This document shows, piece by piece, positions 26,330-35,149 of a stretch of DNA of 64,000 bases. The stretch comes from Brevibacillus laterosporus DSM 25. GTDB lineage: Bacteria > Bacillota > Bacilli > Brevibacillales > Brevibacillaceae. The stretch spans positions 2,412,001-2,476,000 of the forward strand of contig NZ_CP017705.1 in the NCBI RefSeq assembly GCF_002706795.1. The letters run 5' to 3'. How positions within the stretch are numbered: position 1 is the first letter of the stretch; every line of letters starts with the position of its first letter. The notes under the pieces are model-generated. The model made no database searches, was not told the DNA's origin, and saw only the letters and a list, made by a program, of their open reading frames with translations. Both the position numbers and the translations under genes were made by a program.

Positions 26330-26420
26330 TTTATAACGATCCAAGCATGTTTTTAGTGTTCCTGCTAGCATATATTGGTATAGGCAGGAAGCGATAGAGG
26401 ACATTACAAATCGTTATAAA
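26330..26420. repeat. Nested inverted repeats upstream of the class D beta-lactamase gene
   Basis: An outer perfect 11-bp inverted repeat TTTATAACGAT (26330-26340) / ATCGTTATAAA (26410-26420) encloses an inner 7-bp repeat TTCCTGC (26359-26365) / GCAGGAA (26384-26390). The unit is 91 bp and ends 38 bp before the beta-lactamase start. It could be a paired operator, a leader structure or a tiny mobile-element relic; no target-site duplication is seen. Confidence 0.5.
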
Positions 26421-26457
26421 TAGAAAACAATTGTAAAAATAAAGTGGGGTGTCGATA

Positions 26458-27312
26458 ATGAGACTACTTAAATATGGTGCGGTGTTACTACTAAGTGTGG
26501 CAATGGCTGGATGCTCAGTAATGGCAAAGGAGTCTGAGCTACAAAGACCTGCAAATATACCTGAAAAAACAGAGATCGTTAATTTATCAAAAATGGAAGT
26601 GAAAGAATTTTTTCCGAACGACGAAGGTACGTTTATCCTACGTGATCTGGAAAAAAATTCGACCTTTATTTTTAATGAAGAAAGAGCGAAACAACCGCAA
26701 GCACCTGAATCTACTTTTAAAGTCATGAATGCTTTAATTGGTCTTCAAGTAAAAGCAGTGGACGATGAATATACCGTGAAGCGCTGGGATGGTGTGAAGC
26801 GCGACCTTGATGTCTGGAACAAGGATCATACGCTTGGTTCGGCGATGCGCTATTCAACCGTTTGGTACTATCAGCAGTTGGCCCGTGATATCGGTGCAGA
26901 TCGAATGAAGGAATGGTTACATAAAGCTTCCTATGGAAATCAGGATATTACTGGTGGGATTGATAAGTTTTGGCTAAACAGCTCATTAAAGATCACACCG
27001 CTTGAACAAGCTGATTTCTTAGAAAAGCTATATAAAGAACAATTACCGTTTGATAAGCAAGTAATGAAGACTGTTAAACGTATGATGATTCAGCAGGATG
27101 AGGATTTATACACGCTTTATGGTAAAACAGGTACACGCAATACACCGCCAGTTGGCTGGTTTGTAGGATTTGTTACGGTAGAGGGACATCCTTATATCTT
27201 TGTTACCAATGTAAATGGAGAAGGAAGCTCTTCTGGAATAAAAGCTAAAAATATTACATTACAAATCCTCAAGAAATATAACATGCTCCCAACGCCATCC
27301 CAAAACAAATAG
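26458..27312 (+). CDS. Class D (OXA-type) beta-lactamase, lipoprotein
   Basis: 284 residues with a lipobox (VAMAGC), so tethered outside the membrane. All class D landmarks are present: S-T-F-K at residues 85-88 (active Ser and the Lys that is carboxylated in this class), the S-x-V motif as STV in RYSTVWYYQQL, the YGN motif in ASYGNQDITGG, and KTG in YGKTGT. Gram-positive class D enzymes of this kind (for example BPU-1 of B. pumilus) hydrolyse penicillins; a penicillin-sensing role is the alternative. Start at 26458 with GGGG eight bases upstream. Neighbours are an FHA regulator and two penicillin-binding proteins. Confidence 0.88.
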   Translation: MRLLKYGAVLLLSVAMAGCSVMAKESELQRPANIPEKTEIVNLSKMEVKEFFPNDEGTFILRDLEKNSTFIFNEERAKQPQAPESTFKVMNALIGLQVKAVDDEYTVKRWDGVKRDLDVWNKDHTLGSAMRYSTVWYYQQLARDIGADRMKEWLHKASYGNQDITGGIDKFWLNSSLKITPLEQADFLEKLYKEQLPFDKQVMKTVKRMMIQQDEDLYTLYGKTGTRNTPPVGWFVGFVTVEGHPYIFVTNVNGEGSSSGIKAKNITLQILKKYNMLPTPSQNK

Positions 27313-27330
27313 GATGATAAAGGGAAAGAA

Positions 27331-27358
27331 CAAGGGCTGCAAACTAAGCAGCTCTTGT
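27331..27358 (+). terminator. Weak terminator after the beta-lactamase gene
   Basis: CAAGGGCTGC / GCAGCTCTTG stem with one G-T pair and a seven-base loop. The T tract is poor (TTGTTG) and overlaps the next promoter, so leakage is likely. Confidence 0.5.
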
Positions 27359-27382
27359 TGACGTATCAGAATCGTTTATAAT
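27355..27382 (+). promoter_or_regulatory. Promoter of the FHA-regulator gene
   Basis: TTGTTG (27355-27360), 16-base spacer, TATAAT (27377-27382), 35 bp before the start codon. Confidence 0.5.
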
Positions 27383-27417
27383 AGAGTGAAGGATTAACTG
27401 TTATTTGGAGTGATATC

Positions 27418-28146
27418 ATGTTGGGAGTAGAAGCATATCTCTTCATTAAAAAAGGAGATTCCAACCAGACAACGGTCAAAAAATTCATTACAGAGACCGA
27501 ATGTACAATTGGTAGACGTGGGGCGACGTATCAACCTGATTTATCTTTTACCAGTTTATTTATATCAAGACAGCACGCTGTCATCCGCCAAGAGAGAAAT
27601 CAATACGTTCTTTATGATCTAGACAGTAAACATGGAACTGAGGTAAATGGACAACCGCTCCAGAATGCCCCGCATGTTTTACAATACGGAGATCGTATTA
27701 CATTGGCAAAAGGAGAGGCAGAATTTATTTTCTTTACATTGGAAAATGACTTGGATGTAACAAGGGAGTTTATTCGACCGCTTGGTGCTAGTAAGGATCA
27801 GATGGCGAAACAGGTTGAGCCAGTGGCAGTTCATGTAAGTATGGATGTGAAGGGCTTAACCATCAATGTGGAGAGAAGAGAAATCCTGCTGGATGGGGAT
27901 TGTCTTTATTTATCGGGAAAAGATATTGATTTGTTGATGCTCATGTACGAGCGTGTAAATCAAGCTGTTAGCTATGATGAGATGAAAGTGCATGTGTGGC
28001 CAGAACGAACATCCACAGTAGATGGATTGCCAGATGTAGGTCGAGCCGAAATTAATGCATTGGTTTACCGTTTACGTAAGAGGTTGGGTGAGTACGGTGA
28101 TAAAATTATCACCATACCGCGGTACGGATATATGTTGGACTTATAA
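27418..28146 (+). CDS. FHA-domain winged-helix transcriptional regulator
   Basis: 242 residues joining two domains. The N-terminal forkhead-associated domain (about 20-110) has the phosphothreonine-binding signature residues: Gly-Arg in TIGRRG, SRQHA, and KHGTEVNG. The C-terminal part (about 140-240) is an OmpR/PhoB-type winged helix (LSGKDIDLLMLMYERVNQAVSYDEMKVHVW, then INALVYRLRKRLGEYG, IPRYGYML). There is no receiver domain, so its signal is probably a phosphorylated Ser/Thr partner, for example a PASTA kinase substrate. It lies between a beta-lactamase and two PBPs and may control them. Confidence 0.85.
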   Translation: MLGVEAYLFIKKGDSNQTTVKKFITETECTIGRRGATYQPDLSFTSLFISRQHAVIRQERNQYVLYDLDSKHGTEVNGQPLQNAPHVLQYGDRITLAKGEAEFIFFTLENDLDVTREFIRPLGASKDQMAKQVEPVAVHVSMDVKGLTINVERREILLDGDCLYLSGKDIDLLMLMYERVNQAVSYDEMKVHVWPERTSTVDGLPDVGRAEINALVYRLRKRLGEYGDKIITIPRYGYMLDL

Positions 28147-28154
28147 AAAAGCAG

Positions 28155-28230
28155 AAAAGCCAGAAGGCAAAACAAGGGATTTCCGTTCTGATAAGAGAGG
28201 GAGTTCGGTTGTTTTTCTTCTGGCTTTTTT
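28155..28230 (+). terminator. Terminator with a long loop between regulator and PBP genes
   Basis: AAAAGCCAGAAG (28155-28166) pairs perfectly with CTTCTGGCTTTT (28217-28228), ending in six T. The 50-base loop is unusually long, so competing folding or attenuation is possible. Confidence 0.6.
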
Positions 28231-28263
28231 GCTATGTACAATTTTGATACGACGATGGGCTAT

Positions 28264-28279
28264 CTCATGTATATATGAG
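28264..28279. promoter_or_regulatory. Candidate operator upstream of the MecA-like PBP gene
   Basis: CTCAT / ATGAG arms around GTATAT, 85 bp before the PBP start and downstream of a TTGATA that may be a -35. Function inferred only from position. Confidence 0.3.
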
Positions 28280-28363
28280 CGATTTATCAGCGATTTGATG
28301 ATGGAACAATATGTTTATTGGGAGACGTATGACCTATCTTTAGAAGAAGGGAGTGGATTTATC

Positions 28364-30424
28364 ATGAAAAGAATACTCTTTTTATCTATAGCAGCGGTTC
28401 TTCTTGCAACAGGAGGAATTTTTATTTACGCCCATCTAATGGAAGATGATCCGCGTGTTGTAAAGGATCGGGCAGAAAAACGGTTTGAGGAGTATTTGGA
28501 TAGCTGGGGTAAACAGGATTTTGCCCAAATGTATGAACAACTATCTGTGGATACAAAGAAAAAAATGACGAAGGCGGAATTCATAGGCCGCTATGAAACC
28601 ATTTATAACGGGATGGAAGCCAATCATTTGCAAATGAAAGATACTTCACTGGGACGTGAAGCCATCACTGAAAACGAGGAAATTCACCTGCCCTATCAGG
28701 TTAGCATGGATACGATAGCTGGTTCTCTTACTTTTACACATAAAGTAACGATGGTACGCGAAAATCAAAGTGGAAAAAAAGATTGGTATATCAAATGGAA
28801 TGAATCCCTCATTTTTCCTAGCATGAAGGAGAAAGATAAGGTAAGGGTCCAAACAATCCTGCCACAGCGAGGGGAAATTGTAGATCGCAATGGAATTTTA
28901 TTAGCTACAACAGGGGTCGCTTATGAAGTAGGGGTAATACCCGTAAAATGGGATAAGAATTCAGACGACCAGAAACAAAAAGCGGCCACTCTACTGGATA
29001 TGACCTTAGAACAAATTGACACGAAACGAAATGCGAAATGGGTGAAGCCAGAGTTATTTGTTCCATTAGCAACCCAAGCTAAGGAAGACGATCGCTTAGA
29101 TCAATTAGAAAAGATCGAGGGATTGATGATACGTAAGAGAGAGGTGCGTTATTACCCTTATCGTCAAGCTGCTGCTCATTTAATCGGTTATATCGGAAGT
29201 ATGAATGAAGAGCAATGGAAGCTATACAAACCAAAAGGTTATCGTTCTACTGATTTGGTTGGGAAGGCGGGCGTGGAACAAGTCTATGAGGAACATTTAC
29301 ACGGTACGCCAGGTGCGCGAATTATTATAGCTGATGAGCAAGGACAAGAAAAGGAAGTGTTAGCAAAAAGACTAGCACAAGATGGGCAGAAGCTCACTTT
29401 AACCATTGATGCTGATCTACAGTTTGCTATCTATGAGGAAATGAAGAACGATGCAGGAACAGCAGCGGCAATTCACCCCCTCACTGGAGAAGTATTAGCT
29501 ATGTTAAGTACACCTGCGTATGATCCCAATGCGTTTATCCGAGGACTATCTAACAAAGAGTGGACCCAGTTAAATAACAATCCAGCTAAACCTCTACTCA
29601 ATCGGTTTGCCATTGGATTTGCACCAGGCTCGACCTTTAAGCCTATTACGGCGGCAATCGGACTTGAACAAGGAAGTATTAAGGCTGAGCAAGGCATGAC
29701 TGTCAAGGGATTACATTGGCAAAAGGATACCTCATGGGGTAAGTACGAGGTAACGCGAGTGAAAGACCCGCATAGCCCAGTTACTTTAGAAAAAGCTCTT
29801 GTGTATTCAGATAATATTTATTTTGCGCAAGCGGCTTTACAGATGGGAGAGCAATCTTTTTTAGGTGGGACGAAAAAGTTTGGTATAGGTGAAAATTTAC
29901 CGCTTACCTATCCATTGAAAAAGTCCAAAATAGCTAACAAGGATATCAAGAATGAGATTCAGCTAGCTGATTCTGGGTACGGACAAGGGGAAGTAACGAT
30001 GACACCGCTTCATCTCACGTTGACCTATAGCGCATTTTTAAATGAGGGTAATATGGTTTATCCCACATTGACTCAGCAGGAAGTGAAGCCACAATCCTTT
30101 TGGAAAGAAAATGTGATGTCGAAAGAAACAGCAGCATTGATTAAAGCTGATCTAATTCAAGTAATGGAAAATTCACAAGGAACAGGGCGGTTTGCTAAAC
30201 CATCGGGTATTCGCGTGGCAGGAAAAACGGGAACAGCCGAATTAAAAGCAAGAAAAGGTGAGAATGGGCTGGAGTATGGCTGGATGACCGTATTTAATGT
30301 GGATAAACCAAGGCTATTGCTAACGATGATGATAGAAAATGTAAAAGGTCGAGGTGGAAGCCATTATCTTGATCCCAAGATAAAACGAATTTTTGCGCAA
30401 GTAGTTAGTAGAGACTCCCAGTGA
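28364..30424 (+). CDS. Class B penicillin-binding protein with MecA-type N-terminal domain
   Basis: 686 residues. An N-terminal membrane anchor is followed by an NTF2-like MecA_N domain (about 25-145), a dimerisation domain (about 155-330; PQRGEIVDRNGILLA), and a transpeptidase domain. The active Ser is in PGSTFKP (near residue 423), SDN in VYSDNIYFAQ, and KTG in VAGKTGTAE. This is the PbpC/PBP3 and MecA family of low-affinity peptidoglycan transpeptidases. The ATG at 28364 follows GGGAG by ten bases; the open frame extends to 28055 but overlaps the regulator gene and the terminator. The next PBP gene begins 31 bases later. Confidence 0.9.
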   Translation: MKRILFLSIAAVLLATGGIFIYAHLMEDDPRVVKDRAEKRFEEYLDSWGKQDFAQMYEQLSVDTKKKMTKAEFIGRYETIYNGMEANHLQMKDTSLGREAITENEEIHLPYQVSMDTIAGSLTFTHKVTMVRENQSGKKDWYIKWNESLIFPSMKEKDKVRVQTILPQRGEIVDRNGILLATTGVAYEVGVIPVKWDKNSDDQKQKAATLLDMTLEQIDTKRNAKWVKPELFVPLATQAKEDDRLDQLEKIEGLMIRKREVRYYPYRQAAAHLIGYIGSMNEEQWKLYKPKGYRSTDLVGKAGVEQVYEEHLHGTPGARIIIADEQGQEKEVLAKRLAQDGQKLTLTIDADLQFAIYEEMKNDAGTAAAIHPLTGEVLAMLSTPAYDPNAFIRGLSNKEWTQLNNNPAKPLLNRFAIGFAPGSTFKPITAAIGLEQGSIKAEQGMTVKGLHWQKDTSWGKYEVTRVKDPHSPVTLEKALVYSDNIYFAQAALQMGEQSFLGGTKKFGIGENLPLTYPLKKSKIANKDIKNEIQLADSGYGQGEVTMTPLHLTLTYSAFLNEGNMVYPTLTQQEVKPQSFWKENVMSKETAALIKADLIQVMENSQGTGRFAKPSGIRVAGKTGTAELKARKGENGLEYGWMTVFNVDKPRLLLTMMIENVKGRGGSHYLDPKIKRIFAQVVSRDSQ

Positions 30425-30455
30425 AAAGACAGGAGAAAGATAAGGTGAGCCTTTT

Positions 30456-32480
30456 GTGGATAAAGCAGAACAAGAACTGCAGCAGGAACAGCGATTAAAG
30501 CGTATGCAATGGATTTTTCTGATCACTTTCTTTTTATTTTCAGCGATTATTCTTCGATTGGCTCAAATACAGATTGTTGAAGGGAGCGAGTTTGAAAAGG
30601 TACTGAGCTCTCGCTCCCTCAAAAAAGATCCGATTCCAGCAGTTCGTGGCAACATTTATGATCGTAATGGCAAGCTGTTGGTACATAGCAGAGCTTCATT
30701 CACAGCTGTTTTTCATGAACCAGAGGGTATCAAGCAACAGGAGATTGTTGAACTAGCCAAGAAACTAGAAAAAGTCCTGCGTGGAATGACACAAAGTGCG
30801 ATCGTGAAAAAGCTAGATGTAGGCTTTACTTGGGAGAATGAGCAGCGGAAAAACATCGCTCGCAATGCACCGAAGTATATGGAAAAAGAAATCAAGTATG
30901 ACCTGACCCCCGAAGAGATTGCTTATTTAGAAGAGCATCGAGAAGATTTACCAGGGATAGACGTTGTTACGAAATCGATAAGAGAATACGATACCAAACA
31001 AATAGCCGTACAGACAATTGGCTACGTTCGTCCCTACCATGTAGCTCAAAATTTGAACAGTCCGTTTTATAAAACGGAGCAAGTGCATTATCTGCCTGAT
31101 CAACTGGTTGGATTAGACGGTATCGAGCGTAGCTATGAAAAGGAGCTACGTGGAAAAAATGGCTATCGCCTATATGAGGTGGCAGCCGATCAGTCCGTAC
31201 AACGTGAGCTAAAGAAGGAATCGCCCATACGTGGTCAAAATATCTATCTAAATATTGATGAACGTGTACAGTCAGAAACTAGAGATTTCATTAAAGATTT
31301 CCTACCAGAATTAAGAGGAAGTATTTCATTAGCTGCTGGAGCTAAAACAGCCTATGTAGTAGCGATGGAAGTGGATACCGGTAAGGTAGTTACGATGGTC
31401 AGCTACCCAGAATATGATACAAATGTTTGGGTGCATGGACCTGATCAGGCTACTTATGAGCAGATGAAGTACTCTGTTACCAATGGAACAATTCGTGAAG
31501 CGCCTTATGATGTTCGTCCATTAACAGGCCCTTCAGCGGAACAAGAAAATAATAAACACCCCAAATCAATTGTCCCCTCAGGCTCCGTCATGAAACCAAT
31601 TACAGTATTGTTAGGTTTACATGAGGGAGTTATAACTCCGAGCGATCAATGGACCGATCCCGTTACGTACTACTATGGTCGTGGGAACGATCGAGTAAAG
31701 AACGATAGCGGTCATAATTATGGTGTGCTCAATCCAGTAAAGGCGATAGCCAAATCCTCGAATACGTATATGGCCCGTATTGGCGAAGGGGTTGCCAAAA
31801 GGGAGGGTAACAGAGCCGTTTCTCTATTACAGGAGTACTATCATCAATTCGGTTTAGGTGTGTTGACGGAAGTGGACCTACCGAGTGAGAATAAAGGCAA
31901 AGAGGATTATCTAGTTATGAATAAGAACTATGGGCCACTGGCTGCAATGGTACAGGCCTCCTTTGGACAACAGGTTCGAGCCACGACGGTTCAACTAGCT
32001 CAATACGCCGCGACCTTGGCCAATAATGGCGTTCGGATACAGCCTCAGCTTGTAGATAAAATCGTAGATGAAAAAGGAAGCATTGTGCTTCAGTCCAAGC
32101 CTAAGGTTCTAAATAAAATAGAGCAACCCCAAGCATATTGGGATATTTTACGTAATGGAATGGTACAGGTAACACAACCAGGCGGAACCTCTGTCAATGC
32201 TTTTCGTGGTCTTCCCTATCAGGTAGCAGCAAAGACTGGTACGTCTGAACAGGATATTTACGTCCCAGTTACTTCTACCAATTCAAAAGGAGAACCCATT
32301 ACGAAATGGCAAAAACATGCCAGGGTCAATAATGGTGTGATTATCGCCTATGCACCTGCGGACAAACCTAAGCTAGCAGTAGCAGTGGTTGTACCAGAGG
32401 GTGGTTATGGGGGGCGCTCTGCGTCAAATATCAGTCGAGCAGTGTTTCAAGCATATGATAAATATGTAGGGTTAAGATGA
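30456..32480 (+). CDS. Class B penicillin-binding protein (PBP2-like)
   Basis: 674 residues. It has a short cytoplasmic tail, one membrane anchor (IFLITFFLFSAIILRLA), a dimerisation domain starting PAVRGNIYDRNGKLL, and a transpeptidase domain with the active Ser in PSGSVMKP, SSN in KSSNTYMA and KTG in AAKTGTSE. It cross-links peptidoglycan outside the membrane; similarity is to PbpA/PbpH-type elongation or sporulation PBPs. GTG start with AAGGTGAG six bases upstream. It forms an operon with the MecA-like PBP and ends at a terminator. Confidence 0.9.
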   Translation: MDKAEQELQQEQRLKRMQWIFLITFFLFSAIILRLAQIQIVEGSEFEKVLSSRSLKKDPIPAVRGNIYDRNGKLLVHSRASFTAVFHEPEGIKQQEIVELAKKLEKVLRGMTQSAIVKKLDVGFTWENEQRKNIARNAPKYMEKEIKYDLTPEEIAYLEEHREDLPGIDVVTKSIREYDTKQIAVQTIGYVRPYHVAQNLNSPFYKTEQVHYLPDQLVGLDGIERSYEKELRGKNGYRLYEVAADQSVQRELKKESPIRGQNIYLNIDERVQSETRDFIKDFLPELRGSISLAAGAKTAYVVAMEVDTGKVVTMVSYPEYDTNVWVHGPDQATYEQMKYSVTNGTIREAPYDVRPLTGPSAEQENNKHPKSIVPSGSVMKPITVLLGLHEGVITPSDQWTDPVTYYYGRGNDRVKNDSGHNYGVLNPVKAIAKSSNTYMARIGEGVAKREGNRAVSLLQEYYHQFGLGVLTEVDLPSENKGKEDYLVMNKNYGPLAAMVQASFGQQVRATTVQLAQYAATLANNGVRIQPQLVDKIVDEKGSIVLQSKPKVLNKIEQPQAYWDILRNGMVQVTQPGGTSVNAFRGLPYQVAAKTGTSEQDIYVPVTSTNSKGEPITKWQKHARVNNGVIIAYAPADKPKLAVAVVVPEGGYGGRSASNISRAVFQAYDKYVGLR

Positions 32481-32516
32481 GTAGCGGATAAAAGCTAGCA
32501 TTTGCACAACAGGAGT

Positions 32517-32546
32517 AAAAGCCTGGCAATGCTGGCTTTTTTCCTT
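32517..32546 (+). terminator. Terminator of the PBP operon
   Basis: AAAAGCC-N10-GGCTTTTTT; short but followed by a T run. Confidence 0.6.
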
Positions 32547-32570
32547 TTGTACATAAAAGTAGTATAGATT

Positions 32571-32660
32571 TGTAACTTATTACTAATTTTTTGTAACTAA
32601 TAGGGTACTTTATTTTGCCTTCTGATTACGAATTGCTTGGCACAGTACTTACACCTGTAA
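32571..32660. promoter_or_regulatory. TGTAAC direct repeats and TTACA/TGTAA inverted repeat ahead of the IclR gene
   Basis: TGTAACTTAT (32571-32580) and TGTAACTAAT (32592-32601) are near-identical and 21 bp apart. Downstream, CTTACA-CC-TGTAAT (around 32648-32661) is an imperfect palindrome. These are candidate binding sites for the IclR regulator encoded next; promoter hexamers are not clear. Confidence 0.35.
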
Positions 32661-32725
32661 TAAGATATGTCATAATAATATAAATTTTCATGAGCAGTTA
32701 TAACCATAGGAAGGATGAGTGGAGG

Positions 32726-33469
32726 GTGCAGCACAAAAATAAGACAGTGGTGAAAGCATTAGATTTACTTTCTCTATTTCTTACTCATCCACATTTAACG
32801 TTAGCCCAATTAGTAGAAGTAACTGATAAGCCCAAGACCTCTGTGCATCGTATGGTCGGGTCACTTGAAGAGATGGGATTTCTTCGAAAGGATGAGGAGG
32901 GACGGTATGCGCTTGGGCTAACTTTTCTACAATATGGTCAGTTGGTGTCCGATCGGTTAGATATTCGTCAAATGGCTCTTCCCTGGATGAATCAGCTACG
33001 AGATGAGATGGGAGAAGCCGTTCATCTTATTATGAAGGATGGACCCGATGCCATTTATGTCGAGAAGCTAGATACCAAGCATCCAGTGCGATTGTATACG
33101 AAAGTAGGGAGGCGCTCTCCTTTATATGCAGGAGCCTGTTCGCGGATTATTTTAGCGTTTCTACCAGATGCAGAGATTGAAGAATATCTAGAAAACGTTC
33201 AATTTGAACGTATTGCCAAAGGGACTATTACAACTTGTAAGGAGCTCACTGAGAAGCTGGAAGAGTCCCGTCAAACTTATTATACGATTAGTTACTCGGA
33301 ATTAGAGAATGAGACTGTCTCGGTAGCGGCTCCTATTTTTGATCATCGGGGTAAACTAGTGGCAGGTCTTAGTGTTGCAGGTCCAGAGGTACGCTTTCAG
33401 CCTGATAAACTGCCTTTGCTGATTAAAGAAACAGTGGAGACAGCAAACTGCTTCTTGTCAATCTATTAA
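32726..33469 (+). CDS. IclR-family regulator of the 5-oxoproline locus
   Basis: About 247 residues: an N-terminal winged helix (LTLAQLVEVTDKPKTSVHRMVGSLEEMGFLRKDE) and a C-terminal effector-binding domain (about 70-245) with YAGACSRIILAFLP and SVAAPIFDHRGKLVAGLSVAGP. The GTG at 32726 gives the usual IclR beginning (KTVVKALDLL) and has AGGAAGG upstream, though spaced widely. An ATG at 32690 has no ribosome site. It is followed by genes of 5-oxoproline metabolism in the same direction and probably senses that compound or a related one. Confidence 0.82.
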   Translation: MQHKNKTVVKALDLLSLFLTHPHLTLAQLVEVTDKPKTSVHRMVGSLEEMGFLRKDEEGRYALGLTFLQYGQLVSDRLDIRQMALPWMNQLRDEMGEAVHLIMKDGPDAIYVEKLDTKHPVRLYTKVGRRSPLYAGACSRIILAFLPDAEIEEYLENVQFERIAKGTITTCKELTEKLEESRQTYYTISYSELENETVSVAAPIFDHRGKLVAGLSVAGPEVRFQPDKLPLLIKETVETANCFLSIY

Positions 33470-33583
33470 ACTAAATCTATAATGAGTAAAAATATAAAAA
33501 GTGGAACGATTATTCCGAATATCGGGACGAGTAGTACTGTATTTCCGAGTACCACAAAGCACAGGTCAAAGGGAGGGGAAGCG

Positions 33584-34351
33584 ATGTATCGCGTAGATTT
33601 GAATTGTGATTTGGGAGAGAGCTTTGGTGCTTACCAGATGGGGAATGATGAAGAAATTCTCGCTTTTATCAGCTCAGCAAATATCGCTTGTGGCTATCAT
33701 GCGGGAGATCCATCTACCATGCGTCAGACGGTTCACATGGCTCTGGAAAAAGGGGTAGCGATTGGAGCACATCCAGGGTTGCCTGATTTAATCGGCTTTG
33801 GCCGCCGTACGATGGACATCTCACCACGTGAGGCACATGATATGGTGATATATCAGATTGGAGCCCTACATGCCTTTGTACAAGCACAGGGGGGTATTCT
33901 GCATCATGTGAAGCCGCATGGAGCTTTGTACAACATGGCCGCACAAAGTGAGAGCTTGGCCGAAGCGATTGCCGAAGCAGTATATAGCATGGATTCAGAT
34001 TTAATCTTGTACGGGTTATCAGGAAGTCAATTGCTCAAGGCAGCGGAGAAGCTTGGATTACGCAGTGCCCATGAGGTATTTGCTGATCGTACCTATCAAA
34101 GCGATGGATCACTTACCCCACGCCGACAGCCTAATGCTGTTTTAACCGATACGGACGAAGCGGTTAGCCAAGTAATTCGAATGGTTAAGGAGGGGAAAGT
34201 CATCTCACAGCAAGGAACAGATGTGAGGATTCAAGCAGATACAGTCTGCATTCACGGTGATGGTGCTCATGCTCTATCCTTTGCCAGACAGATTCGATCA
34301 CAATTAGAGAACAAACAGATCAGAGTTGAAACGGTGGGACATCAAGCATAG
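33584..34351 (+). CDS. pxpA: 5-oxoprolinase subunit A (LamB/YcsF family)
   Basis: 255 residues. PxpA works with PxpB and PxpC to hydrolyse 5-oxoproline (pyroglutamate) to glutamate using ATP, removing a spontaneous damage product of glutamine. The N-terminus [14 protein letters not shown] and the motifs [20 protein letters not shown] and [11 protein letters not shown] are strongly diagnostic. The ATG at 33584 follows GGGAGGGG; an upstream in-frame ATG at 33482 adds 34 residues without a ribosome site. All three subunits are in this cluster, split by transporter-like genes and Pcp. Confidence 0.94.
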   Translation: MYRVDLNCDLGESFGAYQMGNDEEILAFISSANIACGYHAGDPSTMRQTVHMALEKGVAIGAHPGLPDLIGFGRRTMDISPREAHDMVIYQIGALHAFVQAQGGILHHVKPHGALYNMAAQSESLAEAIAEAVYSMDSDLILYGLSGSQLLKAAEKLGLRSAHEVFADRTYQSDGSLTPRRQPNAVLTDTDEAVSQVIRMVKEGKVISQQGTDVRIQADTVCIHGDGAHALSFARQIRSQLENKQIRVETVGHQA

Positions 34352-34429
34352 TGCTCTGTAATGAGTAAACACAGTTTTCACTAGATAGAGATAAACAGGT
34401 AGATTCCAATAGATAAAGGGAGGTTGTCC

Positions 34430-35122
34430 ATGTTATCACTGATCGGAATTTTAATTGTTATTGTCGGGTTTGCTTTGCGCTTTAATCCATTACTCGTTGT
34501 TACAGTGGCAGGGATTGCTACGGGTTTGGCGGGGAATTTATCGTTTGAACAAATAGTAATTACGTTCGGAGAAGCTTTTGAAAAGAACCGCTATTTATCG
34601 TTGTTTATTTTAACGTTACCGATTATTGGGCTATTGGAACGGTACGGGCTAAAGGAACAGTCACAGCGATTAATTCGAAAAGTAAAAGCAGCGACTACAG
34701 GTCGATTATTGATTTTGTATCTATTTGTACGAGAAGTGACTGCCATGCTAGGACTAACCAGCTTAGGTGGACATGCTCAGATGGTTCGTCCGTTGGTAGC
34801 ACCGATGGCAGAAGGGGCTGCTGAGAACAAGCACGGTCAACTACCTAAAGAGCTAAGTGACAAGATTAAGGCTCAGTCAGCAGCTACAGATAATATTGGT
34901 TTATTTTTTGGAGAAGATATTTTTATCGCTTTTGGTGCAGTCCTATTGATGCATGGATTCTTCCAACAAAACGGTATCTCGCTTGAACCTCTTCATATAG
35001 CAGTATGGGGGATTCCAACTGCCATTGCGGCCTTCCTGATTCATGGCACAAGATTATATTTATTTGATGGAAAAATCAGAAGATACATGGAAGAAAGCAA
35101 ACAACTGCGCAAAAGTGCGTAG
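34430..35122 (+). CDS. DUF969 membrane protein
   Basis: 230 residues with about five or six hydrophobic segments and the conserved stretch REVTAMLGLTSLGGHAQMVRPLVAPMAEGAAE. DUF969 and DUF979 proteins are regularly encoded as a pair next to pyrrolidone-carboxylate peptidase or 5-oxoprolinase genes. The pair is therefore a good candidate for an importer of 5-oxoproline or pyroglutamyl peptides, though no transport assay is known to me. Start at 34430 with GGGAGG six bases upstream. It is followed by its partner after 27 bases. Confidence 0.85.
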   Translation: MLSLIGILIVIVGFALRFNPLLVVTVAGIATGLAGNLSFEQIVITFGEAFEKNRYLSLFILTLPIIGLLERYGLKEQSQRLIRKVKAATTGRLLILYLFVREVTAMLGLTSLGGHAQMVRPLVAPMAEGAAENKHGQLPKELSDKIKAQSAATDNIGLFFGEDIFIAFGAVLLMHGFFQQNGISLEPLHIAVWGIPTAIAAFLIHGTRLYLFDGKIRRYMEESKQLRKSA

Positions 35123-35149
35123 GAATACATGGAAGGGAAGGTGACCGCT

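Noticed and set aside
26330-26420. Miniature inverted-repeat transposable element
   Set aside because: The arms are perfect, but there is no target-site duplication and no second copy in the window, so I list it only as a repeat.
26331-26726. 131-residue minus-strand frame over the beta-lactamase start
   Set aside because: It is antisense to the beta-lactamase coding region, has no ribosome site and has shadow-like composition.
28055-28363. 103-codon N-terminal extension of the MecA-like PBP
   Set aside because: It overlaps the end of the FHA-regulator gene in another frame and spans a terminator; the ATG at 28364 has a proper ribosome site and begins the expected membrane anchor.
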